A DNA stretch of 64,000 nucleotides from Azophilus sp965220835. GTDB taxonomy: Bacteria; Pseudomonadota; Gammaproteobacteria; Pseudomonadales; Azotimanducaceae. This document shows, piece after piece, positions 43,819 to 52,573 of the stretch. The notes beneath the pieces are model-generated. The model had not been told where the DNA came from. It saw nothing but the letters and a program-made list of their open reading frames with translations, and did not search any database. Numbering within the stretch: position 1 is the first letter of the stretch; each line of letters begins with the position of its first letter. Made by a program: the position numbers and the translations under genes. The stretch covers positions 186,001 to 250,000 of the forward strand of contig OZ244842.1 in assembly GCA_965220835.1 (NCBI GenBank), read 5' to 3'.

Positions 43819-44963
43819 TGATAGCGGGGTGGCTCGGCCAGCTCCGCGCCTTGGAAAGCTTGGATGAATCCGCCGATGGCGATGCGGCCCTCAAGGCGGG
43901 CCAAGGAGTTGCCGGCGCAAGTGTGGGAACCGGCCGCGAAGGCGAGATGCCGGTTCGGGGCGCGGTCGATGGCAAAGCGCTGCGGGTCGGGAAACTCCCG
44001 CTCGTCCCGATTGGCAGCGCCAATGCCCAGCACGATCTGGTCGCCGGCTTCGAAGCGATGCCCCGCCACTTCGACCGATGCGCTGGCCATCCGGTTGCCG
44101 AGTTGGTTGGGGCTTTGGTAGCGCAGCACCTCCTCCACAGCGGAACGCAGCAGGCCGGGCGTTCGGCGCAGATGGCGGGCGCTGTCCGGATGGGTGAGGA
44201 GCATGTGGATGCCGTTGCCGATCAGGTTGGTGGTGGTCTCGTGCCCGGCGTTGAGCAGGAAGATGCAGTTGTGCAGCAATTCGGGTTCCGAGAGTTCGCC
44301 GTCCCGGGTTTGGTCAATCAGCGATTGCAGAACGCCCCTGCGGTCTTGGGGGGGATGTTGGCGGCGATGGCGGATGAGGTCGCGCAGATAGGCTAGGAAT
44401 TCCCGCACCGCGGCATTGCCTTGGCAGTGGGCGGCGGCGTCGACGGACGGCTCAAGGGCGCCGAGAATGGCCAGTGACCAGCGTCGCAAGGGGCCGCGTT
44501 CCGAGGCCGGCACCGAGAGCAGGGTGCAGATGATCTCCACCGGCACGGCGGCGGCGAACTGCTCGATCAGGTCGCAGTCCCCCCGTTCGCGCAATTCCGC
44601 CAATCGTTCGGCCACGAAGGCCTCCAAGCGCCGCGCGATGGGCTGGATGTGCTTCGGCTTCAAAGCCTCGGCAATGGTCTGCCGCACCCTTGTGTGGTAC
44701 GGCGGGTCATTGAACACCAGGCTGGTGGTGTGGTGCTCATAGAGCGGCGAGTCCCCGAACTTTGGCCCAAACAACTCAGTTTTGTCGGAGCTGAACCGGC
44801 GGTCGCGGTACACGGCGGCGCAGTCCGCATGCCGCGTGAGCAGCCAGGAGCCGTCGCCCAAGCGGTGCACGGGGGCGTGCGCCTGCAAGGCGGCGTACCA
44901 AGGAAACGGATCGTCAGTGAAGACGGGCGGCGGGTCAGCCAGATCGAAGCGCCCGACCTCCAT
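43770..44963 (-). CDS. Cytochrome P450 (second of two)
   Basis: 397 residues. I-helix oxygen-binding NAGHETTTN, K-helix EEVLRYQ (ExxR), and haem loop FAAGSHTCAGNSLARLEG with the axial Cys. Soluble bacterial class I type, needing ferredoxin and reductase not encoded nearby. Start overlaps the upstream P450 stop as ATGA. Substrate unknown; CYP family not assignable without alignment. Confidence 0.92.
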   Translation of the reverse strand: MEVGRFDLADPPPVFTDDPFPWYAALQAHAPVHRLGDGSWLLTRHADCAAVYRDRRFSSDKTELFGPKFGDSPLYEHHTTSLVFNDPPYHTRVRQTIAEALKPKHIQPIARRLEAFVAERLAELRERGDCDLIEQFAAAVPVEIICTLLSVPASERGPLRRWSLAILGALEPSVDAAAHCQGNAAVREFLAYLRDLIRHRRQHPPQDRRGVLQSLIDQTRDGELSEPELLHNCIFLLNAGHETTTNLIGNGIHMLLTHPDSARHLRRTPGLLRSAVEEVLRYQSPNQLGNRMASASVEVAGHRFEAGDQIVLGIGAANRDEREFPDPQRFAIDRAPNRHLAFAAGSHTCAGNSLARLEGRIAIGGFIQAFQGAELAEPPRYQPRLRFRGLESLRVRL

Positions 44964-46285
44964 CAGGCTTCGCGAATGCGCACCGGCAGCCGGTTGATGG
45001 CCCGAAACAGCACGGAGCTGGCCCGCTCCGCGGGCCCGGTCACCTCGATGTTGGGGCAGCGCCGCAGAATTTCCTCCCAGAGCACGCGCAACTGCATTTC
45101 GGCCAGCCGGTTGCCGAGGCAGCGGTGGATGCCGAAGCCGAACGCCAAGTGCTCCCGAGGCCGTGCCCGGTCGATGATGAACTCATCCGCCCGGTCGATG
45201 GCTTGCTCGTCACGGTTGCCGGAAATGTACCAGAGCACCACTGTGTCCATGGCGCGAATGGTCTGCCCACCGAACACCAGGTCACGCACTGCCGTGCGCC
45301 GCATGTTGGTCAGGGGCGTTTGCCAGCGAATGATCTCCGGCACCATCTTGGGGATTAGGCCCGGGTTGCCGCGCAGCTTGGCGTACTCAGCCGGGTTTTC
45401 GTTTAGCGCCAGCACCCCGCCGCTGATGGAGTTGCGCGTGGTGTCGTTGCCGCCCACCAGCAGCAGCACCGCGTTGCCGAGCAGTTCCTTGGGCCCCATG
45501 TCGGCGGTTTGGCTGCCGTGGGCCAGCATGGAGATCAGGTCGCCGTTGGGCGGCCGCTGCTTGCGGTCTGCCCACACCGCTTGGAAGTAGTCGCCGCATT
45601 CGGCCAGCGCCTCGTAGAAGTCGCCGGTGGACGCCACCAGTTCGGGGTTGTCGCCGTTGCTGAAGATGTTGGACCAACGGATCAACCGATGGCGCTCCTC
45701 CTGGGGCAGGCCGAACAGGCTGGCCAGCATGCGCCCGGTCAATTCAACGGAGACGTGGCTGACCCAATCGAAGGTCTCATTGCGCGGCAGGCCGTTGAGG
45801 ATGTCCACGGCCCGTTCGCGGATCAGGGTTTCAAGCGCCATGAGGCTGCGTTGGGTGAAGCGCGGCGCCACGGCCTTGCGCTGGACGTCATGCTTCGGGG
45901 GGTCCATCTCGATGAACATCGGCGTTTCCGACGCCGCTTGGGGCGTGCCCTGGATGGTGACGCCGCCGAATTGGTAGCCGGAAGAGAAGATGCCGTGGGC
46001 TTTCTCGATCGCCACGATGTCCCGATAGCGGGTGATCGACCAATAGGGGCCGTACTGGCTGTCCCGGCAGTAGTGCACGGGCGCTTCGGCGCGCAGGCGG
46101 GCGAAATAGGGGGCGAACGCGTCGTGCTTGAAGAGCTCCGGGTTGGCCACATTGAGCTCGTCGAGGGGAATGTCCTGCGGATCAAGATTCAGGTCCACGG
46201 GCACGCGTTGGCGGCGCCGGCTCTGCCGCCGGGAGGCCCGGATGCCATCGGCTTTTTCGCGCAAGCTGTCGTAGGCGCTGCTCAT
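44963..46285 (-). CDS. Cytochrome P450 (first of two), terpene/steroid-hydroxylase-like
   Basis: 440 residues. I-helix LLLVGGNDTTRNSISG, ExxR in PEIIRWQ, haem loop FGFGIHRCLGNRLAE. VHYCRDSQYGPYWSITRYRDI and FIEMDPPKHDVQRKAVAPRF resemble CYP108/CYP125-type terpenoid and sterol hydroxylases. Start overlaps the stop of the UGSC partner gene (ATGA), and its stop overlaps the next P450, so all four genes are coupled. Confidence 0.92.
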   Translation of the reverse strand: MSSAYDSLREKADGIRASRRQSRRRQRVPVDLNLDPQDIPLDELNVANPELFKHDAFAPYFARLRAEAPVHYCRDSQYGPYWSITRYRDIVAIEKAHGIFSSGYQFGGVTIQGTPQAASETPMFIEMDPPKHDVQRKAVAPRFTQRSLMALETLIRERAVDILNGLPRNETFDWVSHVSVELTGRMLASLFGLPQEERHRLIRWSNIFSNGDNPELVASTGDFYEALAECGDYFQAVWADRKQRPPNGDLISMLAHGSQTADMGPKELLGNAVLLLVGGNDTTRNSISGGVLALNENPAEYAKLRGNPGLIPKMVPEIIRWQTPLTNMRRTAVRDLVFGGQTIRAMDTVVLWYISGNRDEQAIDRADEFIIDRARPREHLAFGFGIHRCLGNRLAEMQLRVLWEEILRRCPNIEVTGPAERASSVLFRAINRLPVRIREA

Positions 46286-47496
46286 GAAGCCTCCTGCTCA
46301 GGAATTGGGGACGGGATTTCGCAGAACTGGTCCATTTCCACCGCCACCGTTATCGCCCGGTTGCGGTGCGGGCCGCCGCACCAGGTGGGCATCACCATGG
46401 AGTAGAGGCCGGTGCCGCCCGCCACCGCCACCAGGATGTCGTCCGGGCCGGCGAAGCAGCTTCTAGCCCCGTCCCTGGAGGGAGCGGCGCCTTTGTCACG
46501 AGTGCTGCTCGTATCACGAGCGGCGCTGTTATCACGAGCGGCGCTCTTATCACGGGTGATTCTTGCTTTGCTGGCGGATTGCTCTGTTGAATCAGCAGGC
46601 TGCGAGCGTCGTGGTGCGAAGGCGGCGGCGTAGCGGGCGAGGTCTTCCGGCGAGTGGGCGCATAGGCCGTGCAGGCGTTCGGCGATGCGGCGCCGGTCAA
46701 GCCCGGCATCGGCCAGCACTGCGGCGTGTTCCGGGTTGAGCAGCACCATCGCCGCGCCGCCGGTCAGCACGGCGTTGTTGGTGACGATGTTGGCCAGCCC
46801 GATGGCCAGGCACTCCAGCAGACGCTCGGCGCATTCCGGGTCGTCGCCGTCGCCGCTGAACAGCACCGAATGGGGCGCTTCGGCGCCGATCACGGTCACC
46901 GTGCTGTGCTCCGGGGCAAAGCCGAGGTCAACGTGCAGGGGCGGCAGCGGGCTGGCTTCCTCATCCTCCCCCAAGCAGTAGGTGAACTTGCCGGGATGGC
47001 CTAGGAGCGCCATGTCCGATTCGCCCGGACGGCCGCCGCCGATGTTGATCATCGTCAAGCGCAGGGCGCGCCCGATGCTGGCGTTGGCGCGGTGGCCAGG
47101 CCCCAAGGCGCCGAAGCCGCAGGCGATGGGGCCGATGCTGCGCCGAGCCGGGCCGTTGACGAGGATCAGGGGTGCGGTGCAGTGGGTGGTGGCCTGCATC
47201 TCGGTGAGGTCGAAGCGCGGGTCGAGCACCGCCTTGACCGAGGCGATGACCAGTGGCATGTAGTCCGGCAGGCAGCCCGCCATGACTGCGGCAACCGCCA
47301 CTTTCTCGACCGTAGCGATGCCCTTGCCGGGCCCCATCTCGCCAAGCGCCAAGTCCCGCTCCAAGCCGCTGGCAAGGGCCATGCGCGCCACCCGAGCCTC
47401 AGTGGGCACCACGACCGGCAGGCCATCGGTGCACTTAAGCTCGTGCAGCCGCTCCAGCGCCGCCGCCTCGTTGGCGGCTGAGAGCATGCCCGTCAA
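46282..47496 (-). CDS. UGSC-associated conserved partner protein with low-complexity insert
   Basis: 404 residues from TTG 47496, overlapping the UGSC gene stop as TTGA; ATG 47487 is an alternative. Conserved-looking core: LKCTDGLPVVVPTE, GEMGPGKGIATVEKVAVAAVMAGC, THCTAPLILVNGPARR, MINIGGGRPGESDMALLGHPGKF, and a C-terminal GPDDILVAVAGGTGLYSMVMPTW. Several conserved Cys. An R/D/S/A-rich segment (about residues 305-345) is built from 18-bp repeats (RDNSAA-type) and interrupts the fold. No characterised function; probably works with the UGSC protein. Confidence 0.65.
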   Translation of the reverse strand: MTGMLSAANEAAALERLHELKCTDGLPVVVPTEARVARMALASGLERDLALGEMGPGKGIATVEKVAVAAVMAGCLPDYMPLVIASVKAVLDPRFDLTEMQATTHCTAPLILVNGPARRSIGPIACGFGALGPGHRANASIGRALRLTMINIGGGRPGESDMALLGHPGKFTYCLGEDEEASPLPPLHVDLGFAPEHSTVTVIGAEAPHSVLFSGDGDDPECAERLLECLAIGLANIVTNNAVLTGGAAMVLLNPEHAAVLADAGLDRRRIAERLHGLCAHSPEDLARYAAAFAPRRSQPADSTEQSASKARITRDKSAARDNSAARDTSSTRDKGAAPSRDGARSCFAGPDDILVAVAGGTGLYSMVMPTWCGGPHRNRAITVAVEMDQFCEIPSPIPEQEAS

Positions 47497-48020
47497 TGGA
47501 CGAAGGCCTCGATGATGGCTGGTGCTATGGCCTGGGCGACGCGTTCCAGATTGGCCTCACCGGTGCCCGCCACCGGATGTGGCAGGCGCACGCGGGGTGC
47601 GTCCGGCATGCCAAGGGAGTTGGCCACGAAGTCGCCTTGGGGCCAAAACTTGTCGGTCACCAAGGATACCGCTGGGATGCCCAAACGGGCGATTGCAATG
47701 CCGTCACGCACGGTGCCGGTGGTGCAACTGCCTCAGTGCCCGTAGGCGGCGACCGCGGCGTGGCAGCCGTCGCGGATTTCATCCAGCATGCGCTCCGGCG
47801 CGGGGGATGAGGCATCGCCCTTGTTGAACATGCGCACGTTCAGTTGGGGCATCAACCGCGCCATGGCGTCGGCGATTTTCTCCAGAAACCGTTCCGAATC
47901 CGGAAACCCGTTGGCCAGGAAGGCCACGCAGGGGTCGTTCATGCGCTTGAGGTCAACGGCCAGCCCGTAAGGCTCCCGTTTGACGCCCACTTCGGCGCGG
48001 GGATCGTGGAAATCAACCAT
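47493..48020 (-). CDS. UGSC-family selenoprotein (in-frame TGA read as selenocysteine)
   Basis: ATG 48020 is preceded by AGGAGG. The frame runs to an in-frame TGA at 47735-47733 and continues in the same frame, open, to TGA 47495-47493. The codons around it are TGA-GGC-AGT-TGC, i.e. U-G-S-C, the signature of the UGSC (seleno)protein family, followed by TTGTVRDGIAIARLGIPAVS. Total 175 residues. A stem-loop begins 6 nt after the TGA. The redox-like U-x-x-C motif suggests thiol/selenol chemistry; the physiological reaction is unknown. Standard gene callers would split or truncate this gene. Confidence 0.85.
47693..47727 (-). promoter_or_regulatory. Candidate bacterial SECIS element
   Basis: In the mRNA, UUGCA (6 nt after the UGA) can pair with UGCAA; inside are a symmetric 3/3 internal loop, a CCG/CGG stem and a 13-nt apical loop containing GU. 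Apex lies about 23 nt from the UGA, inside the range for bacterial SECIS elements. Folding was done by eye. Confidence 0.45.
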
Positions 48021-48034
48021 CTTGAGCTCCTCCT

Positions 48035-48090
48035 TGCTCTGCCCAGATTGCTCTGCCCCAACGGCGTTCCGCCTACAGGGTGCTCTGCCC
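48035..48090. promoter_or_regulatory. Three direct repeats TGCTCTGCCC upstream of the UGSC operon
   Basis: Exact copies at 48035-48044, 48049-48058 and 48081-48090, 15-70 nt before the UGSC start, in the 171-nt gap to the yciK gene. The repetition suggests binding sites for a regulator; promoter boxes were not identified. Confidence 0.4.
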
Positions 48091-48191
48091 AAAATTGGCG
48101 TTGCGCCGATAAGAGCGGCTTCGCTGAAAGGGCCTTGCCCAAAATAATACCACCGGGACTGTGGAATTCGACTTTGGCGTGACTCGCCCGT

Positions 48192-49001
48192 TCAGGGCGC
48201 ACTAGGCCAGGTTCGGGCGTCCAAGGCTTGTCCCGTCACGCCGACAGCGGCGTCGCTCAATAAGTGCATGTAGATGTCCAAGCGTGCTTCCGGCAATGGC
48301 ACTTCGGCGGGGTTTTCCGCCGGATAGGCTTGGCGGCGCAGCGCGCTGCGGGTGGCGCCGGGGTTGAGGCTGTTGACGCGCACCGCGCCCTCGGCGGCGC
48401 ATTCGTCGGCCAGCACCTGCATCAGGCCCTCCACCGCGAACTTGGAGACCGCGTAGGCGCCCCAGTAGGCGCGCCCCTGGCGGCCCACGGTTGAGGCAGT
48501 GAACAGGATCGACCCCTGCCGCTGTTGGGTTGCGGCGGTTTCCAGCATCAGGGGCAGCAGCGCTTGGGTGAGCGTGGCGGCGGCGGTGAGGTTGACGCGC
48601 AACACCTCCTCCCATTGGCCCATGGGATAGTGCGCGAGCGGGGTCTTGGCGCCGAGCACGGCGGCGTTGTGGACCAAGCCGTCCAAGCGGCCGTATTCCG
48701 CGCGCGCTTGGGAGGCCAGTGACTCGGCGTTGCCCGGGCCGAGTTGGCTGAGATCGCAGGGCACGATCACCGGCTGCGTGCGCGTGTGCTCACCGATCCA
48801 ATCGAACACCGCCTCCAGCTTGGCCCGGGTCCTGCCCAGCAGAATGAGGTTGGCGCCGTAAAGGGCCGCCGTTTTGGCCAGCGCCTGGCCAATGCCGCTG
48901 CCTGCGCCGGTGACCAGAATGGCCTTGCCGGAGAGGCAGTTGGGTGCCGGCTGGTGCCGCCAACTGGCCTTGGCTTCCTCCAGCTCGGGATATGCCGTCA
49001 A
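48192..49001 (-). CDS. YciK-like short-chain dehydrogenase/reductase
   Basis: 269 residues. NAD(P) site AILVTGAGSGIGQALAKTAA, NAAVLG, catalytic YWGAYAVSKFAVEGL (Tyr and Lys, with Ser in FTASTVGRQG). The N-terminus resembles E. coli YciK. Start overlaps ubiG by 4 nt in a mtaD-ubiG-yciK order, typical of gammaproteobacteria although the phosphatase gene usually between ubiG and yciK is absent. Confidence 0.88.
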   Translation of the reverse strand: MTAYPELEEAKASWRHQPAPNCLSGKAILVTGAGSGIGQALAKTAALYGANLILLGRTRAKLEAVFDWIGEHTRTQPVIVPCDLSQLGPGNAESLASQARAEYGRLDGLVHNAAVLGAKTPLAHYPMGQWEEVLRVNLTAAATLTQALLPLMLETAATQQRQGSILFTASTVGRQGRAYWGAYAVSKFAVEGLMQVLADECAAEGAVRVNSLNPGATRSALRRQAYPAENPAEVPLPEARLDIYMHLLSDAAVGVTGQALDARTWPSAP

Positions 49002-49699
49002 GGCTTTGCCGCCCGCAGCAGGTAGTTGACGTCAACGTCGCTGGACAGCTTGGCGACGCGGGAGAAGGGGTTGTAGCGCATGCCGATGATCTCCTCCACC
49101 CGCAGGCCGGCTGCGCGCACGGCCCGGGCCAGTTCCGAGGGGCGAATGAAGCGTTCGTAGTCGTGGGTGCCCCGGGGCAGGATGTTGAGCAGATACTCGG
49201 CGCCGAGAATGGCCAGCAGATAGGCCTTGGGGTGGCGGTTGATGGTGGAGAGGAACAGCGTGCCGCCCTCTGCCGCCAAATCGGCGCAGGCCTGGATGGT
49301 GCTGGCGTAGTCCGGGACGTGCTCCAGCATTTCGAGGCAGGTGACGGTGGCGAAGTCGCCGGGCCGCTCCTTGGCCAGCGCCTCGGCGGTGGTGGCCGCA
49401 TAGGTGACCCCGGAGCCGCTTTCCAAGGCATGCAGGCGGGCCACCGCCAATGGCTTCTCGGCAATGTCGATGCCGGTCACCTCGGCGCCGGCGGCCGCCA
49501 ACGACTCGGTGAGGATGCCGCCGCCGCAGCCGACATCCAGCGCCGGCCCGGCTTGCAGGTCCGCATGCTCGGCGATGTACGCCAAGCGCACCGGGTTGAT
49601 GTCGTGCAGGGTTTTGAAATCGCCCTCCGGATCCCACCATCGATTGGCCAAGGCCTCGAACTTGCGGATTTCCGCGGGGTCGAAGTTCTCCGCGCCCAC
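48998..49699 (-). CDS. ubiG: Ubiquinone biosynthesis O-methyltransferase
   Basis: 233 residues from GTG 49699, overlapping the mtaD stop by one base. Starts NFDPAEIRKFEALANRWWDP, a UbiG hallmark; SAM motif LDVGCGGGILTESLA, LEMLEHVPD and STINRHPKAYLLAI follow. Methylates both O-positions in ubiquinone synthesis. Longer upstream reading frame is mtaD overlap. Confidence 0.93.
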   Translation of the reverse strand: MGAENFDPAEIRKFEALANRWWDPEGDFKTLHDINPVRLAYIAEHADLQAGPALDVGCGGGILTESLAAAGAEVTGIDIAEKPLAVARLHALESGSGVTYAATTAEALAKERPGDFATVTCLEMLEHVPDYASTIQACADLAAEGGTLFLSTINRHPKAYLLAILGAEYLLNILPRGTHDYERFIRPSELARAVRAAGLRVEEIIGMRYNPFSRVAKLSSDVDVNYLLRAAKP

Positions 49700-51003
49700 T
49701 AGCAGTTCTCCACGGCCAGTTCCACCTCGCGCTTCAAGGCGGCCAAGTCCAGGGTCTTGTAGTCGCCCTCTTGATAGAGGCATCGCCCCGCCACCCAGAC
49801 GTGGCTCACCGCCTCTCCGGCGGGGCCGTGCACCAAGGCGGCGGCGGGGTTGCGCACCGGCGAGGTGGCCGGACCGCTGAGATCGACCGCGATCAGGTCG
49901 GCCTGCTTGCCGGCTTCCAGGGAGCCGACCTCATCGGCGAGGCCAAGCGCAGCGGCGCCGTTCAAGGTGGCCATGCGCAAGGCCTCCTCCACCCTGCCTT
50001 CGGCGGCGCCGCCGAGATGCTTGGCCAGCAGTGCCGCCAGCCGTGCTTCGGCAAAGAGGTCCAAGGCGTTGTTTGAGGCCGCGCCGTCAGTGCCGAGCGC
50101 CACGTTGACGTCAGCGGCGGCCAAGCGCTGCACCGGGCAGATGCCACTGGCCAGCTTGAGGTTGGAGGTGGGGCAGTGCACCACCTGCACGTCGTGCTCG
50201 ACGACCAGTTCAAAGTCCACCTCGCTCAGCTGCGTCATGTGAACGGCTTGCAGGCCTGGGTTGAGCAAGCCAATTTCGGCGAGATGGGCCACCCAGGAGT
50301 GGCCGGTTTGCGCCACCGCCCCCGCCACCTCCGCCGCGGTTTCGTGCAGGTGGATCTGAATCGGACGGCCGACCTCTTCGGAGTACATCAGCGTCTTTTG
50401 CAGATTGGCCCGTTCGACGCTGTAAGCCGTGTGTGGGCCGAAGGCAATGCCGATGCGCGGGTCGTCCCGGTAGGCGTCGTGCAGTTCAAGGCCCTTGTGG
50501 AAGGCCTGGGCCGGATCCCGGCTCCAAGGATTGGGAAAGTCGATGATCGGGAAGGCGATCTGGGCGCGCAAGCCGGCAGCGGCGGCCCGCCGGGCAGCCT
50601 CTTCGGGAAAGAAGTACATGTCGGCGAAGCAGGTGATGCCGCGGCTGATCATCTCCGCGATGGCGAGGTCCGTGCCCGTGCGCACGAACGCCGGCGAAAC
50701 CACCTGCCTTTCGAGGGGCCAGATGGCCTCGTTCAGCCAAGCTTCAAGCGCCAAGTCCTCGGCGGCGCCACGCAGCAGGCTCATGGCGGCGTGGCAATGG
50801 GCGTTGACCAGCCCAGGCAGCACGGCGTGATGGCTCAGGTCAATGGCGGCGTGCGGTTGGTAGCTGGCGTCGAGTTCAGCCGCCGGCCCGACCGCCAGTA
50901 TGCGCCCGCCCTCAATGGCGACCGCACCCTGCTCAATGGGGTTGGGGTCCGGGGCAATCGGCAGGCACCAGCGGCTGCGAATCATCAGGTCGCAGGGGAT
51001 CAT
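49699..51003 (-). CDS. mtaD: TRZ/ATZ-family amidohydrolase, 5-methylthioadenosine/S-adenosylhomocysteine deaminase
   Basis: 434 residues. Metal site NAHCHAAMSLLRG, FGPHTAYSV, IHLHETAAEV, ALGTDGAASNN and the C-terminal GKQADLIAVDL. MtaD homologues next to ubiG are common in gammaproteobacteria and recycle the adenine nucleoside by-products of SAM. Substrate is inferred from family and context. Confidence 0.88.
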   Translation of the reverse strand: MIPCDLMIRSRWCLPIAPDPNPIEQGAVAIEGGRILAVGPAAELDASYQPHAAIDLSHHAVLPGLVNAHCHAAMSLLRGAAEDLALEAWLNEAIWPLERQVVSPAFVRTGTDLAIAEMISRGITCFADMYFFPEEAARRAAAAGLRAQIAFPIIDFPNPWSRDPAQAFHKGLELHDAYRDDPRIGIAFGPHTAYSVERANLQKTLMYSEEVGRPIQIHLHETAAEVAGAVAQTGHSWVAHLAEIGLLNPGLQAVHMTQLSEVDFELVVEHDVQVVHCPTSNLKLASGICPVQRLAAADVNVALGTDGAASNNALDLFAEARLAALLAKHLGGAAEGRVEEALRMATLNGAAALGLADEVGSLEAGKQADLIAVDLSGPATSPVRNPAAALVHGPAGEAVSHVWVAGRCLYQEGDYKTLDLAALKREVELAVENC

Positions 51004-51045
51004 GGGCGGATTATACCCGTGCTCGGACCAGCGCCCTTGATCGCT

Positions 51046-51633
51046 TCAGGGCACCAGTACGGTTTCCGTCCAGCCGCTGCCGGACCGCTGCCAGCGGCGC
51101 CGGTCGTGGATGCCGTCGCCTAGGTTGAGGTCCAGCCGTTCCATCGTGAACGGCGCCAGGAAGAGCCCGCGTGCGGAGGGCGGGGCGACCAAGGGTTCCG
51201 GCAAGTCTAGATCGCGCAGTTCCTGGATGAGTTGGCCGCGGCTGGGAACCGGTGTGCTTTGCGGCCGCTGGGCGTAGTACCAGTCCATCCTCTTCGGCGC
51301 CTCGGGCCGGTCCTGCCAGCGCTCGTGGACCAGCGCCTCGGGCACCGGTGCGGTGGCGCAGGTAAGGCGGTACTGGACTTTCAGGGTGGGAAAGTAGGCC
51401 AGCGCCGACACCTGCGCCATGGCGGACCACTTGGGGCTGCTGTCGTTGATGAACACGGCAAGGCGAGCACCTTCGCTTGGGTTTGCCGGATCCGCAAGGT
51501 CGCGCAGCACCAAGGTGCGGACCTGGGGCGCGCCGTCCGCGTTCACCGTCGCCAAGGCGCAGAGTTCGGCGCAGGGGTCGCCCGCAGCTCTCGCCCGCTC
51601 CCGGTCTTCGTGGAACCGCTCGATGGGGTTCAA
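51046..51633 (-). CDS. pdxH: Pyridoxine/pyridoxamine 5'-phosphate oxidase-like protein
   Basis: 195 residues from TTG 51633, which overlaps the MBL gene stop as TTGA. FMN split barrel: LATVNADGAPQVRTLVLRDL, SPKWSAMAQVSALAYFP and a C-terminal FLAPFTMERLDLNLGDGIHDRRRW with the RxxW-type ending. Somewhat shorter and more divergent than E. coli PdxH (218 residues), closer to the Alr4036/pyridoxamine oxidase-like branch; FMN-dependent oxidation of PNP/PMP is probable. Confidence 0.7.
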   Translation of the reverse strand: MNPIERFHEDRERARAAGDPCAELCALATVNADGAPQVRTLVLRDLADPANPSEGARLAVFINDSSPKWSAMAQVSALAYFPTLKVQYRLTCATAPVPEALVHERWQDRPEAPKRMDWYYAQRPQSTPVPSRGQLIQELRDLDLPEPLVAPPSARGLFLAPFTMERLDLNLGDGIHDRRRWQRSGSGWTETVLVP

Positions 51634-52505
51634 TGGCCCCCTTCTCCAATGTCCCGGGCCAAGATGCGAATCCACCGTTCCTCGTTGATGAACCCGCTGC
51701 CCCATTCGGCGTACTCATCGCCCAAGCCCGCCTTGATGATCGCGTCGATTTCGGTGCCTTCGGCAATCGCCTCGGCCACCGCGTCGCGAGTTGCGCGTAT
51801 GACAGCCAAGGCTTCACGAACCGCCTCCAGTGTGCCTAAGGGCCCATGGCCGGGAATGACGTGCACGTCGCTCGGTGCGCTTTCGAGAACAGCCTCGAGG
51901 TTGGCGATGTAGCCTTGCACGGTGCCGCCCGCGTCAAGGTCGATGTAGGGGAAGCGACCGCTGAACAGTTGATCGCCCAAGTGCAGCACGTTGGAAGACT
52001 TGAACCAAACCGCGCTGTCCCCGTCGGTGTGCCCGGCGGGCAGGTGAAGGAGCGCGATTTCCTCGCCATTGAAGTGCACGCTCATCGCGTCGTCGAAGGT
52101 CACCACCGGCAGGGCGACCGGCGGCAGCGCCCCATCGGCCGCTAGGCGCGTGCGCACGTTGCGGTGGGCGATGATGGTGGCGGCTTGGCCGAAGTGCGGA
52201 TTGCCGCCCACGTGGTCGCCGTGATAGTGGGTGTTGAGCACAAACTTGGGACGGTCGCCGCCCAGTTCGTTGATGGCGCCTTGGATGCGCTCGGCCAAGG
52301 GCAGGAATTGGTCGTCGACGATCAACACGCCGTCTTCGCCCACGGTCACCGCAATGTTGCCGCCGGCACCGGTCAGCATGTGCACCGGGCCGGCGACTCG
52401 GGTGGCCGTGACTTCGACCTCGGCGAAGGGGTCGGGGGCTGCGCTGGCCGTGGCGCTGCACAGCAGCAGCGTTGCGATCAGTATGGAGTGGATGCGGTTG
52501 GTCAT
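51630..52505 (-). CDS. Exported metallo-beta-lactamase-fold hydrolase
   Basis: 291 residues from ATG 52505 with AAGGAGGAA upstream. Signal peptide ILIATLLLCSATASAAP. Zn-binding THYHGDHVGGN (HxHxDH), LPAGHTDGDS, VLHLGDQLF and VIPGHGPLG. Similar to periplasmic MBL proteins near quinoprotein systems or of unknown substrate. Coupled to pdxH-like gene. Confidence 0.87.
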   Translation of the reverse strand: MTNRIHSILIATLLLCSATASAAPDPFAEVEVTATRVAGPVHMLTGAGGNIAVTVGEDGVLIVDDQFLPLAERIQGAINELGGDRPKFVLNTHYHGDHVGGNPHFGQAATIIAHRNVRTRLAADGALPPVALPVVTFDDAMSVHFNGEEIALLHLPAGHTDGDSAVWFKSSNVLHLGDQLFSGRFPYIDLDAGGTVQGYIANLEAVLESAPSDVHVIPGHGPLGTLEAVREALAVIRATRDAVAEAIAEGTEIDAIIKAGLGDEYAEWGSGFINEERWIRILARDIGEGGH

Positions 52506-52573
52506 GTCGGTTCCTCCTTGGTGCGGGTCAAAGCTGGCTGGTCGGGGCCTGATGGTGCGGATGGCCGAGTCTT

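Noticed and set aside
47733..47735. TGA as an ordinary stop, with a separate small gene from 47711
   Set aside because: The codon lies in frame between conserved regions and fits the U of UGSC; the downstream fragment has no own ribosome binding site.
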